The translations under genes and the position numbers were made by a program. The notes below the pieces were generated by a model. That model saw only the letters and a program-made list of their open reading frames with translations. It had not been told where the DNA came from and ran no database searches. From a bacterium (lineage in GTDB: Bacteria; Caldisericota; Caldisericia; B22-G15), in assembly GCA_012517755.1 (NCBI GenBank), contig JAAYUH010000044.1, positions 1 to 33,989 of the forward strand: 33,989 bases of DNA. Direction: 5' to 3'. Of the stretch, positions 26,611 through 33,740 are shown one piece after another. The stretch's first letter is position 1, and each line of letters starts with the position of its first letter.

Positions 26611-27210
26611 CTATTCTCCAATTATTCCATTAACAACTTTTTCAAAACTATTGTCGCACCAATTTTCTATATAATTTTTTATCTCATCAGCTTCATTTTT
26701 GACAGAATCAACAAAATTTTTATCTTTAATAGATTTTAAATTTATAATCACATTTAGATAACATGATAGAACCCCGCTTTTTAAATTTAAAATTGATACT
26801 CCGATATCAGAAATTGCATTTTTATTTCCCTTTTCTATTAAAATATTCAAAAAGGGTATAATCTCTTTTGATAATCTAATGGATTGTAAAGGAATTGAAG
26901 TTGCTCCTTTAAGAGCCTCTTCTATTTTTTGTTTTCTTATATTTTTTTCTTCATCACTATTTTTGGGTAGTTTATAAGCTTCCATCACAGAATTAAAACT
27001 TTCCTCATCTTCATAAGATAAATTTAAAAATTTATCTTTTAAATCTTTTAAATCATCAATATAATTTTCTAATCCTTTTGTTAAACCACACACCATTGCT
27101 GTAAGTGATGCTGAAAAAGATAGTAAAAGATTGCCTACACTTCCTCCTCCTGGAGTCGGAGATGGAGAAGACAACTCTTCGAGATATTTTTTAATTGATC
27201 TATCTTCCAT
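26611..27210 (-). CDS. Cyclodeaminase/cyclohydrolase family protein (FTCD C-domain; FchA-like)
   Basis: 199-residue all-helical protein of the formimidoyl-THF cyclodeaminase family. The diagnostic PSPTPGGGSVGNLL is near the N-terminus, followed by SASLTAMVCGLT. Family members deaminate formimido-THF (histidine or purine breakdown) or, as FchA of Methylobacterium, hydrolyse methenyl-THF. With fhs and a FolD-like protein of doubtful cyclohydrolase activity in the window, the FchA role is attractive; no histidine-degradation genes are seen. The start at 27210 is chosen for its AGGAGGATTT site; an ORF extension to 27264 crosses the promoter. It faces the cyclase gene with only 2 bp between stops. 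Confidence 0.87.
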   Translation of the reverse strand: MEDRSIKKYLEELSSPSPTPGGGSVGNLLLSFSASLTAMVCGLTKGLENYIDDLKDLKDKFLNLSYEDEESFNSVMEAYKLPKNSDEEKNIRKQKIEEALKGATSIPLQSIRLSKEIIPFLNILIEKGNKNAISDIGVSILNLKSGVLSCYLNVIINLKSIKDKNFVDSVKNEADEIKNYIENWCDNSFEKVVNGIIGE

Positions 27211-27246
27211 AAATCCTCCTAAATAGGTAATAAAAAATTCAATCAT

Positions 27247-27252
27247 ATTATA
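27247..27252 (-). promoter_or_regulatory. Putative -10 element of the cyclodeaminase-family gene
   Basis: TATAAT on the minus strand, 36 nt before the chosen ATG at 27210, giving a leader of about 30 nt that holds AGGAGG. It supports the internal start over the longer reading frame. Confidence 0.5.
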
Positions 27253-27310
27253 ATATAGAATCAAAATTATTATTAAAATTAAAAATAATTATTTTTATAT
27301 TGATTTATTG

Positions 27311-27319
27311 TGATAAAAT
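27311..27319 (+). promoter_or_regulatory. Putative extended -10 element of ferredoxin-tRNA operon
   Basis: TGATAAAAT (TGn + TAAAAT) with no good -35, about 28 nt before the ferredoxin ATG. AGGAGGTG at 27336-27343 serves as ribosome site. Confidence 0.45.
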
Positions 27320-27347
27320 ATCTTTAGAATATTTTAGGAGGTGAATA

Positions 27348-27545
27348 ATGCCTGGACCAATTATCGATCATGATAAGTGTAATGGAGATGAAGAGTGTTT
27401 CAATGTATGTCCATCAGATCCGAATGTTTTTGAAATTAGAGGAGAGGGTGATAATAAAAAATCATATGTTGTCAATCCAGAAGCATGTATTGAATGTGGT
27501 CTATGTGTTGATGCTTGTCCAACTGGTGCAATAACATTGGAGTAA
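27348..27545 (+). CDS. Two-cluster ferredoxin with Asp ligand in cluster I
   Basis: 65-residue electron carrier. The second half has a normal motif, Cys47-X2-Cys50-X2-Cys53-X3-Cys57-Pro, giving one [4Fe-4S] cluster with Cys21. The first half reads Cys11-X2-Asp14-X2-Cys17-X3-Cys21-Pro, with Asp in place of the second Cys. The same C11/D14/C17 pattern occurs in Pyrococcus furiosus ferredoxin, where Asp binds the fourth iron and the cluster converts easily between [3Fe-4S] and [4Fe-4S]. Cluster I would use C11, D14, C17 and C57. A strong AGGAGGTG precedes the ATG. It is probably in one transcript with the tRNA and GTPase downstream. Confidence 0.94.
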   Translation: MPGPIIDHDKCNGDEECFNVCPSDPNVFEIRGEGDNKKSYVVNPEACIECGLCVDACPTGAITLE

Positions 27546-27549
27546 TTTT

Positions 27550-27568
27550 GAGGGGATATGTTCCCCTC
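27550..27568 (+). other. Hairpin between ferredoxin gene and tRNA
   Basis: GAGGGGA-TATGT-TCCCCTC, a perfect 7 bp stem ending 5 nt before the tRNA. Neither strand has a U tract after it, so it is not a classical terminator. It could protect the 3' end of the ferredoxin mRNA after tRNA processing, or act as a weak attenuator. Confidence 0.6.
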
Positions 27569-27573
27569 TAACT

Positions 27574-27665
27574 GGATGGGTGGCCGAGTGGTTGAAGGCA
27601 CCGCACTTGAAATGCGGTAGGTGGTTAAGTCTGCCTCGCGGGTTCGAATCCCGCCCCATCCGCCA
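27574..27665 (+). tRNA. tRNA-Ser (anticodon UGA)
   Basis: 92 nt with encoded CCA. The acceptor stem is GGATGGG/CCCATCC with discriminator G, the anticodon stem CCGCA/TGCGG holds the loop CTTGAAA with TGA at 27608-27610, a long class II variable arm follows, and the T arm is GCGGG-TTCGAAT-CCCGC. A36-A37-A38 makes it an expected MiaA substrate. About 62% G+C against about 29% around it. Confidence 0.97.
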
Positions 27666-27676
27666 GGTTAAATAAA

Positions 27677-28660
27677 ATGCCTGCAAATTTACCGCCACAA
27701 TTTTATGAATTAGAAAAAGAGTATAGAGAGAAAAAAGACATTGAAGAAAAAATTGAGATTTTAAAAAAAATGTATGCTGTTATGCCTAAGCATAAAGGTA
27801 CAGATAAGTTACAGGCAGATATTAAAGCAAAAATATCAAAATTAAAAGAAGAGTTAGATTATCAGAAAAAAAATAAAGGGAAAAGAAGCTCTTTTTATAT
27901 TGAGAAAGAAGGGGCTGGACAAATTACAATTGTTGGTCCAACAAACAGTGGGAAATCAACTCTATTTGTTTCATTATCAAACGCCTTTTCCGATGTTGCT
28001 CCATATCCTTATACTACAATAAATCCTATTGTTGGTATGGCAAATTATGAAGATATTAAATTCCAATTGATAGATTTACCACCTTTAACAAAAGAGGTTG
28101 ATTTTACAATTATTGATATAATAAGAAACTGCGATTTGATTTTAATTGTTCTCTCTTTTGATATAGATTATATTAATGAATTCAACAATATAATATCAAT
28201 ATTAAATGAGAAGGGAATAAATGTTCTTGGAGAGGGAGTAAGCGATGAATCAATCTTTGGACCATTAAATAAAAGAGGAGTTATTTTTGTTAATAAATCA
28301 GATTTAGTTGATGAAAAAAATATTAAAAATTATATAAATAATTTAAAAACAAATATACCTATTGTTTATGGCTCTTCATTATTAAATTATAATTTGGATA
28401 AGCTTTTAAATAAAATTTTTGAGGGTTTGAATATAATAAGAGTTTATACAAAGGAACCTGGAAAACCACCAGATATGAAAGATCCATTGATTTTAAAAAA
28501 AGGTTCTAATGTTATTGATGCAGCAACAAAACTTCATAAAGAGATTGGAAAAAATTTAAAATTTGCAAGATTATGGGGCTCAAGTAAATTTGATGGACAA
28601 AGAGTAATGAAAGATTATATATTACAGGATAAAGATATAATAGAATTTCACACAAAATGA
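27677..28660 (+). CDS. DRG/OBG-type GTPase with TGS domain
   Basis: 327-residue P-loop GTPase resembling DRG and bacterial TGS-domain GTPases. A charged, helical N-terminal region (1-70) is followed by the G domain with G1 GPTNSGKS at 87-94, G4 NKSD, and a C-terminal TGS domain (about 250-327). The G3 motif reads DLPP (133-136) instead of DxxG. Relatives associate with ribosomes, but the role here is not established. The ATG lies only 11 nt after the tRNA CCA end with no Shine-Dalgarno, so tRNA processing would leave an almost leaderless mRNA. The stop overlaps the next start as ATGA. Confidence 0.88.
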   Translation: MPANLPPQFYELEKEYREKKDIEEKIEILKKMYAVMPKHKGTDKLQADIKAKISKLKEELDYQKKNKGKRSSFYIEKEGAGQITIVGPTNSGKSTLFVSLSNAFSDVAPYPYTTINPIVGMANYEDIKFQLIDLPPLTKEVDFTIIDIIRNCDLILIVLSFDIDYINEFNNIISILNEKGINVLGEGVSDESIFGPLNKRGVIFVNKSDLVDEKNIKNYINNLKTNIPIVYGSSLLNYNLDKLLNKIFEGLNIIRVYTKEPGKPPDMKDPLILKKGSNVIDAATKLHKEIGKNLKFARLWGSSKFDGQRVMKDYILQDKDIIEFHTK

Positions 28661-29526
28661 AGAGAACAAAATTTTCTATCTTTCTGATTATATTATTTCT
28701 AATATTTTTATTTTTTATGAATGTAAATTTTATAAAATTTATAAAAATTTATTATGTTCAATTGATAATTTTTTTTATTCTATTTTTAGTTCTTATAGTT
28801 TTCTTTAAAATAAAACCATTTACATCATTCCTAATAATATTTCTCATCTCCTCTTTTTATTTTTATATCTATCCTAATTTCATTCAAAATAATTTTATTA
28901 ATTTTTCTGAAACATTTTTTGTACAAGAAAAAGAAAATATTAATAAAATAAATTTAGATATTTCTTTAAGTTCTGGAAATTTGAAAATAGATAGTGATAC
29001 AGATAAAGAAAAATTAATTTTTGATTACAACTCAAAATATAAAATATTCATATCATCTAATGTAAAAAACGATATTTTAAATTATGAAATATTTGAGAAT
29101 CCTATTTTTAATAGAGTTGATTTATCTGATTCTGAATGGAGTTTAAAAATAAATAAAGATATAATTACAAATCTAAATATTAAAACAGATTGTATTAATG
29201 GTTATTTTGATTTAAAAAATTTAAAAATTGGAAAATTAGATCTTATTGCAAAATCAAGTAGAATAGAGTTATATCTTCCTGAAAAAGAGGGAACTTCATT
29301 TTTTAATATTAAATTTGAACCATCTACAATAGATGTTTATATACCTAAAAATTTTTATATTGAAGTTGATTCAAAACTAACTCAATCTGTAACAAATATA
29401 TTAGAAGTTGGATTTAAAGAAAAAGAAAAAAATGTTTATTATCTTGATAGTGGAGATAAAGGTAAAATATATATAAAACTATCTGGAAAAAATTTAAATA
29501 TAAGATTCAATTTCATTCAAGATTAA
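28657..29526 (+). CDS. Membrane protein with LiaF/toast-rack-like domain
   Basis: 289 residues: three hydrophobic helices (about 8-27, 30-51 and 54-75), then a beta-rich extracytoplasmic or cytoplasmic domain of about 210 residues with repeated strand motifs (LDISLSSGNLKIDS, LDLIAKSSRIELYLP, EPSTIDVYIP). This resembles DUF2154/LiaF and adhesin-like DUF4097 'toast-rack' folds, which are found in cell-envelope stress proteins; the match is by pattern only. It is co-translated with the TGS GTPase (4 bp overlap). No LiaRS two-component genes are nearby. Function unknown. Confidence 0.7.
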   Translation: MKRTKFSIFLIILFLIFLFFMNVNFIKFIKIYYVQLIIFFILFLVLIVFFKIKPFTSFLIIFLISSFYFYIYPNFIQNNFINFSETFFVQEKENINKINLDISLSSGNLKIDSDTDKEKLIFDYNSKYKIFISSNVKNDILNYEIFENPIFNRVDLSDSEWSLKINKDIITNLNIKTDCINGYFDLKNLKIGKLDLIAKSSRIELYLPEKEGTSFFNIKFEPSTIDVYIPKNFYIEVDSKLTQSVTNILEVGFKEKEKNVYYLDSGDKGKIYIKLSGKNLNIRFNFIQD

Positions 29527-29556
29527 TTTTTGCATCTCGATTAATGACATTTGTTC

Positions 29557-29562
29557 TATAAT
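29557..29562 (+). promoter_or_regulatory. Putative -10 element of thrC
   Basis: TATAAT with exactly 7 nt to the thrC ATG at 29570; no Shine-Dalgarno and no clear -35. Suggests a leaderless thrC message. Confidence 0.45.
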
Positions 29563-29569
29563 TTAAATT

Positions 29570-30799
29570 ATGAAAAAGATAAAATTTTTCAAATGTGTTT
29601 TATGCGGAAGAGAATTTGAAGAAGATGAAATAACTTATACCTGTCCATATTGTGGTCAAGATGGAATACTCCAAACATACCTTGATTATGAAAATATAAA
29701 ATTCTGTAAAGATGTTTTATTAGAAAGAGAACACACTATTTTAAGATATTTTGAACTTTTGCCTGTTGATAATTTAAATGGATTTCCTCCATTGAATGTT
29801 GGCTATACCCCAATCTATAAACCTGAAAGATTGTCTAAATATTTAAATTTAAAAAATCTTTATATAAAAGATGATGGTAGAAATCCAACTGCATCTTTTA
29901 AAGATAGAGCATCAGCTCTTGTTATTAAAAAAGCGGTCGATAAAGGTTTTGACACTATTACAACAGCATCTACAGGAAATGCAGCCTCATCACTTTCAGG
30001 ATTAGCAGCAAGTATGGGTTTAATAACATATATTTTTGTTCCTGAAAAAGCTCCAAAAGCAAAAATAGCACAACTTCTAAATTTTGGTTCAAATGTATTT
30101 GCAATAAAAGGGACATATGATGAGGCTTTTGATCTTTGTATTAAATCAAGCGAAAAATATGGTTGGTACAATAGAAACACTGCATACAATCCATATACAA
30201 TTGAAGGTAAAAAAACAGTCTCTTTTGAAATATGGGAACAACTCAATTTTTCTGTTCCAGATAAAATTTTTGTCTCTGTAGGAGATGGTGTTATCTATAG
30301 TGGAGTATATAAAGGTTTTTATGATCTTTACTCAATGAAATTAATTGATAAAATTCCACAGGTTATAGGTGTTCAAGCAGAAGGTTCATCACCAATAGTT
30401 AAGGCTTTCTTAGAAAAAAAGGAGAGAGTAACTCCAATAGAAAATCCTCAAACAATTGCTGATTCAATTTCAGTAGGTTATCCGAGAAATGGAACAATGG
30501 CTTTACAATTTGCAAAAAAATATAATGGGGATTTCATTTCTGTTTCAGACAGAGAAATAGTTGAATCAATACCTATTCTTGGAAAATTAACAGGAGTTTT
30601 TGGTGAACCAGCAGGTGTTGCTTCGCTATCAGGTTTAATAAAAATGGTACACAAAGGAAAAATAAAAGAAGATGAAAAAATCGTTGTTCTAATAACTGGA
30701 AATGGTTTAAAAGATATAGAATCAGCAATAAAAGCAGTAGGTGAACCATATTATATAGATAATGATATTAATGATGTAAAGAAATATGTGATAAAATAA
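29570..30799 (+). CDS. thrC: Threonine synthase
   Basis: PLP enzyme converting O-phosphohomoserine to threonine, 409 residues. An N-terminal zinc ribbon (Cys9, Cys12, Cys25, Cys28) precedes the catalytic domain, as in the shorter archaeal/Gram-positive class. The PLP lysine is Lys111 in NPTASFKDRAS, and TASTGNAASS binds the cofactor phosphate. No thrA or thrB is in the window. The start has no ribosome site but a TATAAT 7 nt upstream. A short coiled-coil protein gene follows after 17 bp with its own AGGAGGT. Confidence 0.93.
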   Translation: MKKIKFFKCVLCGREFEEDEITYTCPYCGQDGILQTYLDYENIKFCKDVLLEREHTILRYFELLPVDNLNGFPPLNVGYTPIYKPERLSKYLNLKNLYIKDDGRNPTASFKDRASALVIKKAVDKGFDTITTASTGNAASSLSGLAASMGLITYIFVPEKAPKAKIAQLLNFGSNVFAIKGTYDEAFDLCIKSSEKYGWYNRNTAYNPYTIEGKKTVSFEIWEQLNFSVPDKIFVSVGDGVIYSGVYKGFYDLYSMKLIDKIPQVIGVQAEGSSPIVKAFLEKKERVTPIENPQTIADSISVGYPRNGTMALQFAKKYNGDFISVSDREIVESIPILGKLTGVFGEPAGVASLSGLIKMVHKGKIKEDEKIVVLITGNGLKDIESAIKAVGEPYYIDNDINDVKKYVIK

Positions 30800-30816
30800 A
30801 AAAAAGGAGGTGCAAT

Positions 30817-31233
30817 ATGGCAGAAACATTTTGGGATAAAGTGAAAAAAGGGTTTCAGGTTAGTGCAGAAAAAACAAAGGAATTTGCAGCAATTGCAAAT
30901 TTAAAAGGTTCAATTTTTACTCTTGATAACAAGAAAGGTGGTAAGTTTAAAGATTTAGGTCTAAAAGTTTATTCTCTTTATAAAGAAGGAAATTCTCCAG
31001 AAGATATTTTTAAAGAGGTTAATAATATTCTTGAAGAGATAAAAAATATTGAAAATGAAATTAAACAGAAAGAGGAAGAAATAGAAAAGATAAGAAGTGA
31101 ATCAAATATAAAAGAAGAAGAGGTTAAAGAGATTGAAGTTGAAGTAAAAAAAGAGGTTAAAAAAGAAGAGACTGAAATTGAAGTAAAAAGGGAGGCTGAA
31201 GAAGCAGAAAATAGTAAGAAGAAGAAAAGGTAA
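30817..31233 (+). CDS. Charged coiled-coil protein of unknown function
   Basis: 138 residues; I do not recognise a family. Residues 1-60 look like a small helical head (FWDKVKKGFQVSAEKTKEFA, then DLGLKVYSLYKEG), somewhat like zinc-ribbon-less 'KGxKFKDLGxKVY' proteins found near secretion or stress genes. Residues about 62-135 form a Glu/Lys-rich coiled coil with two near repeats of EIEVxVKxE. No signal peptide or membrane segment. The AAAGGAGGT site before the ATG is among the strongest in the window, so the protein may be abundant. It lies between thrC and the peptidase gene. Confidence 0.75.
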   Translation: MAETFWDKVKKGFQVSAEKTKEFAAIANLKGSIFTLDNKKGGKFKDLGLKVYSLYKEGNSPEDIFKEVNNILEEIKNIENEIKQKEEEIEKIRSESNIKEEEVKEIEVEVKKEVKKEETEIEVKREAEEAENSKKKKR

Positions 31234-31241
31234 TAATAAAC

Positions 31242-32315
31242 ATGGATAATATAACTAAAAATTTTATTGAACTCTGTAAGATACCCTCTCCTTCAGGAAA
31301 TGAAGAAAAGGTACGAGAAAAAATAATTGATATGTATAGTGATCTTGGAAAATGGAAAGTAGATTCTATTGGAAATATGTATCTTTCTATAGGAGAAGGT
31401 GAAAAATCTCTTCTTTTGAATGCTCATATTGATACAGTCCCTGTTGATTCAGACAAAATAAATGTGATATTAGATAACAATATAATTAGAAGTGATGGAA
31501 AAACAATACTTGGTGCAGATGATAAATCTGGTGTTGTTGCAATACTTGAAGGAGTAAGAAAAAAGAAAAATGAAATAAAAGGTAGATTAGATGTTATTTT
31601 AACTGTCCAAGAGGAAACTGGTTTAAATGGAGCAAAAAATGTTAATACCTCATCAATAAAAGCAAAAGAGGGTTATGTTTTTGATTTGCATAACCCTCCT
31701 GGAGATATTGTAAATATTTCACCTTATCATAATACTTTTAAATTTTTTATCTATGGTAAAGCAGCGCATGCAGGAGTTGAACCAGAAAAAGGTATCAATG
31801 CAATTTTCTTATCATCAAAAGCAATAAGTAAATTAAAAATAGGAAGAATAGATGATGAATCAACTTCAAATGTAGGATTTATTAAAGGAGGTTCTGCCAC
31901 TAATGTTGTACCAGATTTTGTAGAGATTTGGGCTGAAGCAAGAAGTAGAGACGAAGAAAAATTAATTAAGATAAGTGACGAAATCATTGATACATTTATA
32001 AAAGAGGTTGAAGATGGTAGTGGAAAAATAGAATATAAATTAAATAGGGAATATAATGGATACAAATTTGATGAGGATGATAAACTCATAAAAATAATAA
32101 AAAAAGTTTTTGATTCATTAAATATTAAACCAAATATAATTTCTACAATGGGTGGTTCTGATTCTAATGTATTTAATGAAAAGGGAATTAAAACAATTGT
32201 CTTATCTACTGGAATGAACAATGTTCATACAAAAGAGGAATATATAAAAGTTGAAGATCTTCTTACTTCAGTAAAAGTTGTAGAAAAGATAATAGATTTA
32301 TATTTCGAAAATTAA
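31242..32315 (+). CDS. M20 family peptidase (tripeptidase T-like)
   Basis: 357-residue di-zinc aminopeptidase of the M20B/PepT-like group. The metal and catalytic residues are present: His62 and Asp64 in NAHIDTV, Asp93 in GADDKSG, Glu124-Glu125 in QEETG, Asp148 in YVFDLH and the last His in NNVHTKEEY. A dimerisation (lid) domain lies at about 165-270 (GKAAHAGVEPEKG). It probably releases N-terminal residues from short peptides in the cytoplasm. It shares one base with the nudF start (TAATG). True PepT is about 410 residues, so this is the shorter PepT-like class. Confidence 0.9.
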   Translation: MDNITKNFIELCKIPSPSGNEEKVREKIIDMYSDLGKWKVDSIGNMYLSIGEGEKSLLLNAHIDTVPVDSDKINVILDNNIIRSDGKTILGADDKSGVVAILEGVRKKKNEIKGRLDVILTVQEETGLNGAKNVNTSSIKAKEGYVFDLHNPPGDIVNISPYHNTFKFFIYGKAAHAGVEPEKGINAIFLSSKAISKLKIGRIDDESTSNVGFIKGGSATNVVPDFVEIWAEARSRDEEKLIKISDEIIDTFIKEVEDGSGKIEYKLNREYNGYKFDEDDKLIKIIKKVFDSLNIKPNIISTMGGSDSNVFNEKGIKTIVLSTGMNNVHTKEEYIKVEDLLTSVKVVEKIIDLYFEN

Positions 32316-32845
32316 TGGAAAAAAAAATCTCTGAAGAAGTTGTTTTCAAAGGGAGTCTTCTTAAAGTTATTTTAAGAAAAGTTATAGTAAATGATAATAG
32401 AGAAACTTATAGAGAGATCGTTTATCATCCAGGTGCTGTTGGAATAATTTCTTTAACAAAAGAAAATAAATTAATTCTTGTTAAACAATACAGGTCGCCC
32501 TTTGAAGATTATTTAATTGAAATACCTGCAGGAAAACTAAAAGAAAATGAAAATCCATTAGAATGTGCAAAAAGAGAACTTCTTGAGGAGACGGGTTTTT
32601 CAGGAGAAATGGAAAAAATTGGAATCTATTCAACCTCTCCTGGATTTTCAAATGAACTGATATATATTTTTTTATGTAAGAATGCAGAATATGAAACAGA
32701 TAGATATAAAAAAATAGGAGAAATTGAAAATTTGATATTTCTTAACATTGACGAAGCAAATAAACTACTTTTAACTGGAGAAATAAAAGATTTAAAAACA
32801 GCATTCTCTATAATTTATATAAATGAAAAATTTAAATCTTTTTGA
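32315..32845 (+). CDS. nudF: ADP-ribose pyrophosphatase (Nudix)
   Basis: 176-residue Nudix hydrolase that should cleave ADP-ribose to AMP and ribose-5-phosphate. The Nudix box GKLKENENPLECAKRELLEETGF (GX5EX7REXXEEXG) is complete, preceded by VKQYRSPFEDYLIEIPAG, typical of the ADP-ribose group. It overlaps xerD by 23 bp. The order nudF-xerD-deoB is also seen in Firmicutes, and ribose-5-phosphate links it to the phosphopentomutase two genes on. Confidence 0.9.
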   Translation: MEKKISEEVVFKGSLLKVILRKVIVNDNRETYREIVYHPGAVGIISLTKENKLILVKQYRSPFEDYLIEIPAGKLKENENPLECAKRELLEETGFSGEMEKIGIYSTSPGFSNELIYIFLCKNAEYETDRYKKIGEIENLIFLNIDEANKLLLTGEIKDLKTAFSIIYINEKFKSF

Positions 32846-33740
32846 TAGTTTTTTAAGTTATATTGAACTTGAAAAAGAATATTCAAAAAATACAATATCT
32901 TCGTATAAAAATGATCTTGATGACTTCAAAGAATTTTTAACCAAAATAGATAAAGACCCTATTGAAATAGATAAAAAAGATATATTTAATTACCTTGTTT
33001 TTTTATCAAAAAAGAAACTTAAGCCAGCTTCATTAAGAAGAAAAATATCAGCATTAAGATCTTTTTATAAATTCCTTATTAGAGAAGAACTAATTGAAAA
33101 TGATCCAACGATAGATTTAACTTTACCAAAAAAAGATAAGGTTTTACCAGATGTAATTTCAGTTGAAGAGATAGAAAAGTTGATAAATATAATTCCTGAA
33201 AAAGGATTTAAAGGAAAAAGAGACAAGGCATTAATTGAACTGTTATATAGTTCAGGATTAAGGGTCTCAGAAATCATAAATTTAAAAATAAATGAGATTG
33301 ATTTGAAAAATGGATATCTAAAATGTTTTGGAAAAGGCAGCAAAGAAAGAATTGTACCTTTTGGTTCTTTTGCTAAAGATCTTTTAATAGAATACATTGA
33401 AGAAAGAGATAAAAATAATATAAATAGCGATTTGTTGTTTGTCACAAAAAAAGGAAAAAAAATAGTTAGACAAGAGATAAATAATATATTAAATAGATAT
33501 GCAAAAAAATCAAAATTAAAGAAAAAGATTCATCCGCATATGTTGAGACATTCATTTGCAACTCACCTTCTTGAGAGAGGCGCTGATTTAAGAAGTGTTC
33601 AGGAACTTTTAGGACATGTTGATATCTCAACAACTCAAATATATACACATTTAACAAAAGAACATTTAAGAGAAGTTTATATGAATTCACATCCTTTATG
33701 GAGGAAAAATGATAAAAAGAGTGATACTAATAATTCTTGA
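32823..33740 (+). CDS. xerD: XerD/XerC-type tyrosine recombinase
   Basis: 305-residue recombinase, probably for chromosome-dimer resolution. An N-terminal SAM-like core-binding domain (1-100) is followed by the catalytic domain with Arg147 (SGLRVSE), the beta-hairpin Lys in GKGSKER (170-176), His239 and Arg242 (HMLRH), His265 (LLGH) and nucleophile Tyr274 (TQIYTH). All catalytic residues are present. It starts inside nudF and contains the deoB start in its last 32 bp. The housekeeping neighbours argue against an integrase of a mobile element. XerC or a single XerH-type enzyme cannot be excluded. Confidence 0.9.
   Translation: MKNLNLFDSFLSYIELEKEYSKNTISSYKNDLDDFKEFLTKIDKDPIEIDKKDIFNYLVFLSKKKLKPASLRRKISALRSFYKFLIREELIENDPTIDLTLPKKDKVLPDVISVEEIEKLINIIPEKGFKGKRDKALIELLYSSGLRVSEIINLKINEIDLKNGYLKCFGKGSKERIVPFGSFAKDLLIEYIEERDKNNINSDLLFVTKKGKKIVRQEINNILNRYAKKSKLKKKIHPHMLRHSFATHLLERGADLRSVQELLGHVDISTTQIYTHLTKEHLREVYMNSHPLWRKNDKKSDTNNS

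Noticed and set aside
27501..27698. Minus-strand open frame across the tRNA
   Set aside because: It runs through the tRNA-Ser gene and parts of two real genes, a common artefact of tRNA sequence.
29530..29535. TTGCAT upstream of thrC as a -12 or -35 element
   Set aside because: No GG lies 10 nt upstream for a sigma-54 site, and the distance to TATAAT is 21 bp, too long for a -35.
32823..33740. XerD-like recombinase as integrase of a mobile element
   Set aside because: It is nested between nudF and deoB in a conserved housekeeping order, with no attachment-site repeats, tRNA junction or cargo genes.
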